The translations under genes were made by a program, and so were the position numbers. The notes beneath the pieces were generated by a model that made no database searches, was not told the origin of the DNA, and saw nothing but the letters and a program-made list of their open reading frames with translations. A stretch of 64,000 bases of DNA from Carallia brachiata (lineage: Eukaryota > Streptophyta > Magnoliopsida > Malpighiales > Rhizophoraceae), in the NCBI GenBank assembly GCA_021464245.1, contig JADCRB010000005.1, positions 124,001 through 188,000 of the forward strand, given 5' to 3'. Below, piece after piece: positions 13,479 through 24,989 of the stretch. Numbering within the stretch: position 1 is the stretch's first letter; the number at the start of each line of letters is the position of its first letter.

Positions 13479-13691
13479 GTGAGAGCATAACAAACTTGCC
13501 TTGCCTTGGCCTAATTGAGTCATTACAGCTTACATTGTTTTTGTTTTGTTTTTGTGAGAGCATAACAAACTTGCCTTGCCTTGGCCTAATTGAGTCATTG
13601 CAGCTTACATTGTTTTTGTTTTGTTTTTGTGAGAGCATAACAAACTTGCCTTGCCTTGGCCTAATTGAGTCATTGCAGCTTACATTGTTTT
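13479..13691. repeat. 75-bp tandem repeat, 2.8 copies
   Basis: Units start at 13,479, 13,554 and 13,629 with GTGAGAGCATAACAAACTTG. The copies are almost identical (one visible A/G difference at the base before CAGCTTACATTG), so the array is recent. The unit length is a multiple of three, which creates long repetitive ORFs on both strands; these are artefacts of the repeat. Confidence 0.97.
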
Positions 13692-14674
13692 CACCATTTT
13701 CTGACGGCATCATCAATGTGGAGCCTATTATGCTTCAGGTGTTTTCTTCAATGAATTGATACCTTTCGCTAATCATGGCATGTCCTACTGCTTCGACATC
13801 CCCCACTACGTCATGTCTCTTTTTGGCTGCCTGTATGCGAATTCTAGGCGCAGTTTCTTCCTCAAGTTCTGTTCCTATAGATAAATGAGCTTGAAACTTA
13901 TGCGTTATTCAATTTCAATCATGCCCTTATGTAGGGAATAACAGCCAATTGACTTGCTAGTCTCAATCGCTTAAGCCTTTATAGCCCTATTGAAACAAAT
14001 TCAATTAATTCTATTTATTTTATTGTTTAGAAGTAAAGATTTTCAGCTAGATCACTGTTTTGTATATAGAAATTCCTCATCCTCTATTTAGTAAAATGAA
14101 AAAATAAGTCCTCCAATTTAACATAGTGCGTACAACTGTTTATAAGTCTATTACACTTTGTATCAAACCCAAATTTAAATAAAAAATAATGAAATAATTA
14201 AGGCATTATAAACTACATTTTTTTCTTTTTTCTTTTTTTTCCTTTTTAGTCTAACAAAAATCTTGTTGAGCATGACCGTTGAATTATCCTCACTAATTAT
14301 CTTCTTCCAAAACTTAATGTGCATAGTAAATATTTAAGTTTCTAATCATTCGAGTGCATCTTTAATGCAATTATAGATAGGATTATTATATTGATATATT
14401 AATAACTTTGTATATTTTAACAAATCTAACTCAATTTCTAGAAAGTAACAATTTAGAAATTATATAATTATTTTATAATAAATCTAACATGTCGTTCACA
14501 TATGTTAATAGATTTCAGTAAATTGCACATGTTGCAAGGTTGTAAAAAAAATTGACACGTGAGATGTCACATATAACTCGACTTTCTTTTTTGAAGAGAA
14601 CAAAAAACGTAAAATAAAAGATTCTAGCATTTGCACATTGGTTTTAGTTCAAAAAGAAAAACATAGTTTATTGT
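13692..14674. other. Intergenic, no gene seen
   Basis: AT-rich sequence leading up to the MULE. No feature is supported. Confidence 0.6.
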
Positions 14675-14684
14675 ACTATAAATC

Positions 14685-14770
14685 GAGTAAATTACACTTT
14701 ATACCATCGATTTAGGGGGTAATTACCATTTACACTAATGGTTTTCGTAAATTACAAAAAACATCATATG
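14685..14770. repeat. MULE left terminal inverted repeat
   Basis: About 86 bases that match the complement of the right end, with small insertions and substitutions. The best-conserved blocks are TTTAGGGGGTAATTAC and AAATTACAAAAAACATC. Confidence 0.9.
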
Positions 14771-14933
14771 ACTAATGGAAAATAGTCAACGTAGACAGAA
14801 TTTGTGAAAAGACAAAAATGTCTCATATATATTTAAAAGACAGAACCCTAATTTACTTTTTACAATACAGCCGCCTCCTAAAACTCGTCTTTTCTGTGCG
14901 ATATTGAAACCATCTGTCGATCCAACACAAACC

Positions 14934-15392
14934 CAGTGAAATTAGTGGTTTTTTTGGCTAAAATTGTGAGTTTTTCATAGTTATTGTCCTTCCGCACCCA
15001 TAAATGATTGTTGTTCTTATTTTTTGTCCATCCAAAAAGTGAGGGTTTCATTCAAATTTAGGGTTTCAGTTGCTCCAAGACAAACCCAGTAAAATGGTAC
15101 TTTTATCGCTAAAATTGTGAGTATTTCATAGTTTTCGTCCTTTTGTATGCATAGATTGATGTGTTTTTGATGTTTTTTGTCAATCCGAAAACTGAGGGTT
15201 TATTTCAAACTACAGGTTTCAGTCAATCTAACACAAACTTAGTGAAATCAATTATTCTTTTGCTAAAATTGTGTGTTTATTATACTTTTTGTCCTTCTGC
15301 ATGCATCGATTGATGTGTTTTTGATGTTTTTTTGTTGATCTAAAGAGTGAGGGTTTAGTTCGAAGTATGGGTTTAAGTGGAAACCAATGTTT
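14934..15392. repeat. MULE subterminal tandem repeat, 153-bp unit, three copies
   Basis: Units begin at 14,934, 15,087 and 15,240, exactly 153 bases apart. Each contains GCTAAAATTGTG, a TTTTGTCC/TTGTCCTT block and GAGGGTTT followed by GTTTCAGT-like sequence. The copies are diverged. The array lies between the left TIR and the transposase start, where promoter or transposase-binding repeats would be expected; the function is inferred. Confidence 0.8.
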
Positions 15393-15647
15393 GGTTCGTT
15401 TATAGGTTACAAAGTCAGTGTTTTCTTCAATTTATGAACAAAATATAGTCTTATTATATGTTTGGGACCACTAACATGTTCGAAAGTGATTGTTCATTCA
15501 ATTGGCTTAGCTTTTTGGGTTGCTTTTAAGAAAAGTGGGTTCTAGTTCCAGCTTTTTTATTTATTAATTTGTTAATTGTTGTGGGTTTGTATTTACTATC
15601 ATTATTTTCATTTTGTTGTCCAACTTTTATGGAAATAGGGAAGCAGG

Positions 15648-18600
15648 ATGTTGACGTTTGTTGTTCACTTTGGAGCCAAGGAGGAGATAGATGATATTGT
15701 TGACGAAGATGTTGCCACCTTCATTGATATCATGCATATGTGTAAAAAATTGTTCAATGTGGAGAATAGAGGATTTAGACTACTGAGTCAAAGAGGCTTA
15801 CGAATCATTGGTGATGTGGAGTAGCAACAAGCCATTAAAGAAGAGAAGTCAAATACAATCCACATGTACCTTACATCAGATACAAAGTCACTGCCCTTAC
15901 CTTACAAGATTCCAAATTCACAACTAGAGCCTGCAAAATCTGGTGGGGCCTTACTATATGGAGTTGGTAATATTTCTGACTTGAACTCAATATCAGATAA
16001 TGATGCTTTCCAAATAGGATCAATGTTATAAAATAATAATAATGTTGAAGTGAGGGGTTAGCAAGTGCGGGGATAGCAAGTTGGGGGATAAAAAGTTGGG
16101 GGTCAGTAAGTGGTAGACAGTGTTACTCATGCACCTAGAAGAAGTCCAAGGTTAAAAAACCTAGCTATTAGACAAGATAACAATCAACCCAATAGAAAGC
16201 CACCTAACTTTAAGACTGCTGTCAAAAAGCTTAGCACTTCTATTCCTCAAATACCAAACACCTCAATTGCTTCCAAAACAAACAATACTGTTCTTTTTAG
16301 CTCAAAACCTACGAAGTCCAAAAACCCTAAGACTGTTGCAAGAAAACCCTATGTCCAAAAACCAAAACAGAAAGGTCATGAGTTTGGTAGGAAGAAGAGA
16401 AGTAGAATTGTCAGGGAAGAAATAGAAGGTGATATAAATGATGAGGATGATAGTGATGACCTTGATTTTAAAGTCTCAGATGAGGAGTTTGTATTTACTG
16501 AATCAGATGATGATGAATGGCTAAAAACTATTATGGATGAGGAGAAGTTGCAAGATCAGAGGTTATATGGGTTATTAAATGGGTGTGTTGGTGAGGAAAG
16601 TGATACTAACTTTGTAGATGGTAGTGATGAAGGAGACTTAGATCCTTCAGATGGTGAAGTATTTGTTGAGGAAGATGGTGTGCGTAGAAAAATTAATTTG
16701 AAAAAGGTTGATCCAATCTATGGGATCAAAGGCATACCTTTTAGCTATGAGGAGGGGGGTAGAGTTAACCTAAAAGTGAAGCATTTATTTAAAGATGTAT
16801 ATGCATATAGGGATGTTTTGGGGGAGTATGTAGTTTGGGAATGTATAAACTTGTGTTACACCAAAAATCAAAAAGAACATGTTGGTGCTAGGTGTGAAGC
16901 TGAGGGATGTCCATTTTACGTGTATGCATCTATTCTTCCTTGGGGAAAAACATTCATGATCAGAAAATCAGAAGGCCCCAATAACTGTGTTAGGGTTGAT
17001 AAATTGAAAGGGGTCACATATAAGTGGATTGCAAGAGTGTTGCTGCCATGGCTTAGGGTAGATTCTGACATGAGTTTAGATTTGATGTATCAACATTTAA
17101 AAGACCCATATGGGGTAGAGCCACCTTTTATGCAAGTTTGGAGAGGGAGGAATAAGGCAATAGAATGGATTGAAGGGTCCCACACTAAATCATTCCAGAA
17201 ATTGCCTAAGTATTTAGCACTCTTAGAGGAAACTAACCCTGGTAGTGTTATCAAAATGAAATTTGTTGATAAGATTGATGAAAATGACACTTCACTAGAT
17301 GTATTTCAGAGGTTGCTCATTTGTTTGAAAGCATGTAAAGAAAGGTTTTTTCATGGATGTAGACTATTTATAGGGTTAGATGGCTGTTTTTTAAAAGGAC
17401 CATATACTGGAAGTGTTTTGGCAGCGGTAGCTATTGATGGCAACAAAAGAATTTTTCCAATTGCATATGGAGTGGTAGAGAAAGAGTGTATTGAGAGCTG
17501 GGATTGGTTCATGCATAGTCCATATCAATGCATTGGAAGTGAGATGGAAGGGCAGCCATTGACCTTTATGTCTGATAGACAAAAGGTATGTCTTATTGTG
17601 ATTCTTTTAATTATGTTACATTGGCTTTTTTTTTTTAATTAAATTGTGTTGATTTGTCTATGCCCTTCCAATTTTTGTGGCTATTAGGGAATTATTAATG
17701 CTGTGGATGCTTATTTTCCAGAGGCCACTCATAGAAAATGTGCTAGGCATATTTATGCTAATTTTAGGGCAAAATGGTCGGGTGTAGAGTTTAGGACTTA
17801 ATTTTGGAGGGCATATAAATCATACACCTATGATGGTCATGTTACTGCCATGAATGAAATAGGGAAATTAGAGCCTAGTGCTAAAGCTGTCAAGTACATT
17901 AGATCCATACCATCCAATCAATGGTGTAGATGGATCTTTGGTACTGAGGTCAAAAATGATCATTGCACAAACAACATGACTGAGTCTTTTAATCAATGGA
18001 TTGGAAAGTTTAGGAATAAACCTATTTTGACCCTTTTGGAACATATGAGGGTAAAGTTGATGGCTAGGTTACACAAAAGGTATGCCAAGGCAAGTAGTTG
18101 GGAAGGTAAAGTAACACCAAACATTAGGTAGAAGTTGGCAGAACTGTCTAAGGGAGCAAGAATTTTAAAGGTTGTAGCAGCTAGCATAGAAGAGTACCAA
18201 GTTTTTTATAATACACGGAAATTCTCGGTCAACCTGAAAACAAAGACATGTAGCTGTAGAGAATACATGGTTTCTGGCATACCTTGTAAGCATGTTGCAT
18301 GTTGTGTCATTTACACAAGAGGAAATCTTGAAGACTATTGTGATGAGTACTTTAGTGTCAATAAGTACTTGGCTGCTCATAAAGAGATAATTCATCCTCT
18401 ATATGAGACCAATTTTGATCTGGAAGATGGAGAACCAATCTTGCAAGCCCCAAAGATGAAGAGAAGTGTTGGCAGCCTAAGAGGTGTAGAACTAGAGAGA
18501 AGGGAGAGGAGAAACCAGATAGAAATAGATCATGCATAGTTAAGTGTGGAAAATGTAAGCATTATGGACATAATTCAAGAACATGTAAAGAGGACAGTCA

Positions 18601-18814
18601 CTTTTGTTTTGTTTTCTTCCATTTCAAAATGTTAATTTTTAATACATTATTTATTATAATCTAATTTTAGTCTTTTTATGTGTAGGCTAGCAGTGGTGGA
18701 ACAACTGAAGGTGCGAATGAAGAAGTTGCTACCAGTTCAGCCGTTGGAAAGAAGGGAAAGAATGTTAGGACACATCCTGGCAGCAAGAGCATAAAAAAGG
18801 CGTATTTTTATTGA
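15648..18814 (+). pseudogene. MULE transposase (MuDR-type), decayed
   Basis: Reading starts at the ATG at 15,648 and stays in one frame to 17,585. An intron (17,586-17,687, GT-AG) follows, then a second exon. Order of parts: an acidic N-terminal region, a MuDR-type N-terminal DNA-binding region (about 16,750-17,000, with conserved GARCEAEGCPF), a MULE catalytic domain with GLDGCFLKG (about 17,377) and FMSDRQKG (17,567 across the intron), a SWIM zinc finger CSCREYMVSGIPCKH (about 18,251-18,295), and, after a one-base shift near 18,474, a CCHC knuckle (18,545-18,585). A last exon after TGTGTAG at about 18,686 ends at 18,814. In-frame stops occur at 15,822, 16,029, 16,059, 16,071, 16,086, 16,104, 17,799 and 18,129, so no full protein can be made. 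Most stops fit CAG or CAA changed to TAG or TAA. Confidence 0.93.
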
Positions 18815-19034
18815 ACAACATCAGTGTCTACTTTGAACTTGTCTCTCTGTTTTTTTTTTCATTTTACCTCATATTGTTTATACATATAAGCACCAAAAGG
18901 AAAGAACAAGAAAGATATTGTAGGATCAACACATGAGACTTATACTGTACTATCACAACCTCCATCTTCTCAAATGTCTAACTAAAGTTGAAGGTAATAA
19001 CTACTACTTTTTTTCACTAATTACTTATGATGCA

Positions 19035-19477
19035 CTATTTGGTAAATATAGCTACCACTATCAAAACATGTAAGATCATTGTGCCACATAGCAGCAGCAT
19101 CCCAATCATCTCAACCATGTTAGTATTCATTTGAGTATTGTGTAATTTGATATCCATTCTTCTCAAATCATCCCTCGTTGATTGTAATTCTCTCATAATG
19201 CATGTTGCATCCTCTCCAGCCATCATATTGCATTCCCTCATTGTTGCTGTAACATGCAAATCACTTTTTCTATGCTCTTTAATTTCACTATTCATTGGCA
19301 TGCACCAACCAAGAAAGCTTGCAGAGCAACTTCTTTCATCACAACAATAATACAACTTATGCTTGTTTTTCTCAATTCTGATACCTTCACTGATGCTTTT
19401 CTATTACATGTCCTGCAATGTTGGTTTTTATATCTTGGCCCTTCGTAGTTGATTGAGCTTGTGCTTGCTTGAGACAT
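19035..19477 (-). pseudogene. MULE second ORF: zinc-finger-like, coiled-coil, membrane protein
   Basis: Convergent to the transposase and next to the right TIR. The likely start is the ATG at 19,477 (MSQASTSSINYEGP). A C-x2-C pair (CRTC) is followed by YYCCDERSC and FLGWCMPMN, which resembles a GRF-type zinc finger (paired Cys, then FxGW-like aromatic end). A helical segment rich in Met, Arg and Leu follows, and the last about 25 residues (MLLLCGTMILHVLIVVAIF) form a membrane-spanning helix before TFTK-like end and stop at 19,035. A frameshift near 19,355-19,385 separates CRTC from YYCC, so this copy is broken. Assignment to GRF is from pattern only; the role in transposition is unknown. Its position matches that of mudrB in MuDR, but I see no sequence similarity to claim homology. 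Confidence 0.7.
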
Positions 19478-19838
19478 ATTTGTTACAGGTGGGTAGGAGA
19501 AGAAGAAAGGCAAAAGGGCAGAAGGAAAATTGAAAAATTTGAAGAAGAAATTATTACTTGTTGCTGTGAAAAGCTTTTGAAATGTGGGATTGTTGAAGAA
19601 TTTTATAGTTGCCCTTAAATTTCTAGTCGTTTGATGAATTTTAGCCGTTGGGTTCATTTGTCTTGTATGTGGGTTTATGTATTTTTATCAGTCCAAACGG
19701 TCATTTTATGTTCAAATATAACTAAGGACATTATTGTCACTTTTGGACATTTATAATGGCAGCATTGTAATATTATCAAACTTTAACTAACGGCAGCTGA
19801 CCATATGGTGTTTTTTGTTACCGAAGATATAACTATAA

Positions 19839-19918
19839 GATGTTTTTTGTAATTTCTAAAAACTATTGGTGGAAGTGTAATTACCCCCTAAATAAATGGT
19901 GTAAAACTTAATTTTCCC
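19839..19918. repeat. MULE right terminal inverted repeat
   Basis: Core of the right TIR, complementary to 14,685-14,770. A looser match continues inward to about 19,802 after a short insertion. Confidence 0.88.
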
Positions 19919-19928
19919 ATTATAAATC

Positions 19929-21910
19929 TTATGCACATTTTTTTTTTTTGAAAATCATAGCAAGTTTATTATTCAATATTTCTTTATATTTTTAGTTACA
20001 GCTTAATTTATATATACACAAGTATATACGTATCACACTTGCATACTATTTTATTATTATATTTTATACAAGCATATGTAATAATTAATTATTTGCATTA
20101 ATTGTAGATTATGTATTTTATATACTTATCTATTTTTATTTTTTTATAATATATTAAAATTTTAATCCTATATATATCTATAAACTGAGAGAAAATCTTA
20201 ACTTTTCTCTTTTATCATGTGCCGATTTTTTCATAAATTTTTGTAAATTAAAAATATTCTTATAATTCTAAAAATTTTATTGCAATCATGATAAAATCAA
20301 TTGTAATCAAACAAAGATTCTATTGATTGACAAAATACTATTTTGACTCTAATTAAATAATTAAATCTTTATAATTATAAAATTTTATAATAAAAGAAAA
20401 ATAATACAAATAAAATGAAAAACTATTCTCAAATTTTCATTTGTAAGAAAGAAAAAAGATTAAGAAAATCTCTCAAATTTGCCCATGAAAAAAAAAATGA
20501 CGTTAAAAGTTTTTCAAAAGTGAAGAAAAGGAAAAAAAAAAAAAAAGCTACTCCCAATTTTTTTTTTCTTAAAAGGAAAATTAATGCTCAATATTAGAAT
20601 GTCATTTTATTTATTCTTTTAAATAAAATAAAATAAAAGTAATTTTATCAACGAATATCATCAAACCCGCGTGATGTGTACGTCGATTACTAGGATATAT
20701 ACATATATATAACGTGCTTACGTTAACTACGTCCCACTAATGTGATTATTATGTATACTAGGTCCCAAGATCGTTTGAAAGTTAAAAACTTTGATTCTTT
20801 CTGCTGTTCCTATTTTTGGAGTCCGTTTTCTACAGAAAAAGAGAGAGAAAGGACAGGAGAGAGTTTATCTTCTATATTTCTATTTAATTGTATTTAATTT
20901 TTTAATTTTAAATTAAATGTTATATAATCATTTTGTACGCATTCCACACGAGCAAACAAACTGTCAACTGCAGACGACTAATAATTTGTTACTTTTCAAG
21001 AATTGGACAAAATATATCTTTACTCTTATATTATGAAACTAATGGTTTATTAGTTGACGTTTGCAATGCCAAGCACAATTTTATAATTCACACATCGTAG
21101 CAGATAATGCACGGTTCCTAAAACACCATATCCCCATGGAATCATGAATATTTTTTGCATGTTGCGAACCTAACTGACCTTTACTTATTTACTTTTTTTT
21201 TTGGCATATGCTTATTCTCAACTAATTAAAAAGGCTGCTTTGTTTTCCCAGCACATTCTGCTAAAATTTGGCTAATCAAGCTCAAGCAGCTGTTTGAGAA
21301 CCTCTAATACAAGAGGATTATGAAAGGAATCAATGAACATTAGGTAAGAAAGTGATACATTTACATCGTAAGATTGATTAGTCACAACCCTCAAATAATG
21401 CTCAAAAAGGGACTAGTCCAATCAAAATTTATTTGACCTATCAAATGCTTTATTATGATCATGAACAGTTGAATCTAAATAAATTTAACAAGTAGCATCA
21501 AAACCATCTAAATTTTGTTTTTTTTGATAGTTGTCACATCCTCGAACGAACATCAGCATAGGCTTAGTTGGGCCTAAAAATCGGTGTGGGCTCAGTTGCT
21601 CCAATATGAAAATTTTCTCCGGCTGAACCTACTTTAAGGCTGCTCACCTGCCTGTTGACATACCCTCAACAAGATTACCAAGTCAATACATTCACCAAGT
21701 GCTCAAGAGAGACAACTCAGCGGTAGAACAAGAAACCAAACATATTGAATTAGCAACGTTAGATTTTGATCTTCTACATAGATTAGGGAATTATGAGATT
21801 GAAGTAAGCTATTCAGATTGATCATATGCTGATTTAAAAAAAAAAAAAACATAAGAAATGCCTCATAAAACTTAGGGTAGCATCCAGAGAAATTACCTGC
21901 TGTAGGTGCC
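19929..21910. other. Intergenic, AT-rich, no gene seen
   Basis: Very AT-rich with long A and T runs. No supported coding or RNA feature. The last part is the 3' flank of the MBD gene. Confidence 0.6.
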
Positions 21911-24776
21911 TTACAGTTCCTCATTAATGGCTAACACGAATGCCTCAGACCAATTGTATACCACAGATTTTGGGACCAGAGATCCATCAATGAAAGGGGT
22001 CCATGGAAATCCCCCAGGACTGTTAAGAACCCACTTTACTTTTGCTGGTACACTGGAAAAATCAAAATTTGAAGTGCGCCCCTCCTTTTTGCGGCTAAAT
22101 TCCTTTTGAAAACCACACTCTTGCGTGGGCTGCAGAAGATAAAGCACCCACAGTCTCAGCATGTCATTCAATTATCTTATTTATGTGAAATGATCTCTCC
22201 TTGTATTCATACCTTGGGTGTAGCGATTCCATCGGCTAGGTATCTCTCAACAGCTGACAAAGAACGAAATTGCCTTCCTGTGCCTGGCTCAATGTAAAAC
22301 TGCACAACAAATTAGCAGAAAAATGTTAGAGCACAAGATTCTGCAAGTGCTTGGCTGCAGCTTCCATTGAGCACCTATATCACCATATGATGAATCCATT
22401 TTTTACTGAAACTAAACTTACAAAATATGTACAGTTACAACAATAACTCAGCCAATAAACAACGTTCATTGTTAGAAGAATGATACTTGGGCAAATGAAC
22501 TGTCCACAGTTTTTTGAAAAAATATTTCCATAAATGTTCTTTTGTGTGCGAGCACATATTTAATTATATCTATATAGCATATGAAAGTTATGGATTACAA
22601 AAATATGCATATAGAACAAATGGTACTTGTGCCATTAGTTTTCAACAAGTACATGACTAGATGTTACTTCAGTGAAAAGATAAAGATAAAAGGGGCAAGA
22701 CATTAAGTTCAATCAGTACCCTATCAATGCGACCTGCATAATTGATGTTCTTGCGTGGCTTTTCCACAGCAAGCCAACCATCCGGAAGATTGAACGATAA
22801 CTGACCCTTGAAGGTGTATTGAGCTATCTGCATCTGCAGCAGTAAAACCATTTTCACATCCTTACTTATTTAGGGCCCACAAGCTACTTAGGACAAGTCA
22901 ATTTGACAACTCACACTTTTTCCATTGCCAGGTTTCAATTGTCTTGTTGTTTGTGCGACATTTGTTTCCCCAGTTCGGTATCTCTAAGCAGATATCAAAG
23001 AACAAAGTTACTTTTTCGACTCAAAAGAACAAAGTTATTTTTCTGACTTAGGTTCATTGAGACGCTGCATTTTGGAATTAAAGTTATATAGTTATCTAAT
23101 TTCCTGTATAAACAAAATTCAAATGGAGGGAACTTTTGAGCACAGCCAATACATGTACAGAAGTAAATACTTGTGAAGCATAGATTCTTTCTTCTACAAA
23201 TTCCAAGGCAGTCTTAACATAGAAGGAGCAGATAAGAATTTAAGAATTAACCAATAACAATCACAAAATTGCTGGAAGCCTAATAAGGTTGAGTCAATCT
23301 TTTGAATATGGGGGGTGTGCGGCGCCACCCGGGGGCAATATTTAGACTTGGGAAGTGAATGAAAGCAATTAAATGTGGAAGCCAAAGTTCACAAACAAGC
23401 ATTTTGGAGGGACTGCCATTATCTATAGATTTACAAGAATATATGAGTCTCTGTAAAGGCTTTTAGAGTGTCATGGGCCCTGAAGTCATAATAGTGCTGT
23501 GCCACACTACACCAATGTACGAAAGGAGATCCTCATTACATACAACCAGATTTAAGGCTGGAGAGACACAATATTGACAGATTCGCCACTCTATTTAGGC
23601 TAACTATGACCACTTCAAAAAATTATTATATGAACTAAGACCATAATAGACCTTCTTTGGCATGGGCAGATCTCCACAAGCCAGCAGAATTTACACCACA
23701 GAAGACAAGTTGTGGAGCCCATCCGAGACCTAATCAACATAGAGGCTCAGTAGTACTTAGGCCTCCAGTTACACAAACAATAATCAGTCAAAAAAAGATC
23801 GTGATTGCACTTCAAATCCCTCTTAAGGCATAAAAATGACCCAAATCAACAACCTTCTTGTTTTTAAAATCACAGTCAACATATACGAAGTCAGGGTGAA
23901 CCCATATACTTGGATCAAGTCACAGTCCACATGCATCAAGTTGGGTGGGGGTTCAACCCGAATGCCTGGGGACTTACAACTGAACAAGGCAGTGCAGCTG
24001 CCAAATCCTTCCGTGAACAAACCCAGCGACCACAACCATACCAAAGTGATCCCAAGTTTTTTGCTCGTGGCTAAGAAATTACACTTTTATCTTCAAGATC
24101 TCGAGTATCAAAACTACGAAGGGGGTATGCGGTTCATGGAAATTATGAGTTTATAGAAACAGGAGAGCTACTTATTGTATAGCTCATGGCCCGGCTCAAT
24201 GGACCTCCAAATGCAACAAAAATGAAAAACAATAATAATTCACCAGCAATGCAACATCAACACTTGCACAGCTTGCCACACAGAACATCTGGTCATCATT
24301 TCTAAATTCTCAAATTAGTCTTCTTGTTAGAGTTAAAAATAAGCATAGTGCCCAGCCACCACATAATCATACACATCAACATCCACACCCCACATACGCA
24401 TGCATGCAAGCAGAAATATAACTCATTTCACTTATAATCAAAATAAACAAGCATTACCTACCTGTGCATCGATTGTTCAAGCCAGCAATATTGCGCAAAC
24501 CAAAAAAATGGGTAAAATGCGACCGACCAAGAAAAATGAAGCAATCAATTAGCTTGCAATAGTCCAATATAATTCAAAATGTTCACAAAAAAAAAAAAAA
24601 GAAAAAGGAAAGGAGAGGACCGAAGAAGATGAAGTAGAAGCAAGCAGCATATCAGCACGGCCGGGGCGGTGACTCCCGGGGACGCGAAAGCGGCGCCGTT
24701 TCTTCACAGCCCAACCATCAGGCAGTTGGAAGTGCGACCTGGATCTGGTAATGGGACCCACATTCTTCAATTTCAT
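21911..24776 (-). CDS. Methyl-CpG-binding-domain protein (MBD7-like), model partly resolved
   Basis: Four 3' exons join in phase 0: 22,983-22,915, 22,833-22,720, 22,299-22,213 and 22,129-21,911 (stop). Exons two and three encode a complete MBD: NLPDGWLAVEKPRK, GRIDR, then FYIEPGTGRQFRSLSAVERYL. The Asp, Tyr and Arg positions used for methyl-CpG contact in MBD proteins are present. The last exon carries PAKVKWVLN and NWSEAFV, the C-terminal block seen in plant MBD7-type proteins. A first exon starting at 24,776 encodes the N-half of another MBD (QLPDGWAVKKRRRFR, then GRAD). The exon 22,983-22,915 opens RYRTGE, which could be the tail of that first domain. The piece between (YYxEPGTG...FRS) was not found and exon 1 has no clear donor, so the 5' part of the model is uncertain. 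Expected role: nuclear reader of methylated DNA. Confidence 0.75.
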
Positions 24777-24989
24777 ATTCGGATCCCAATTTTGCTAGCA
24801 ACCCGCTTTGGAGTCGGGTCTCGCTCTCGCCGTCCTCCGAAAGAGGCAGCGTTTAAGATAGAGAGAGCAACTGAAGGAGAAATATTGGAGGTGTTTAGTT
24901 TAATTTTTAGGGTGTATTTGTATTTGTATTTTTTTTTTTTTAAAAAAGTAATAAGTGTTTTATTAATTTTAAGATTACAATGAGTCTAA

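Larger units (their letters stand above)
14685..19918 (+). mobile_element. Mutator-like element (MULE), 5.2 kb, two genes
   Basis: Both termini are visible. The left end starts GAGTAAATTACACTTTATAC and the right end, read on the other strand, starts GGGAAAATTAAGTTTTACAC; both continue with TTTAGGGGGTAATTAC and AAATTACAAAAAACATC. The flanks ACTATAAATC (14,675-14,684) and ATTATAAATC (19,919-19,928) match at 9 of 10 positions, fitting the 9-10 bp target duplication of MULEs. Inside are a MuDR-type transposase on the + strand and a convergent second ORF on the - strand near the right end, a layout like mudrA/mudrB of maize MuDR. Both genes are broken, so this copy cannot act alone. Confidence 0.92.

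Noticed and set aside
13393..13759. Repetitive ORFs of 107 and 87 codons on opposite strands
   Set aside because: Both exist only because the 75-bp tandem unit is a multiple of three and free of stops.
23836..24156. 106-codon ORF on the + strand
   Set aside because: No domain, lies inside a probable intron of the MBD gene on the other strand, and composition is like the surrounding non-coding sequence.
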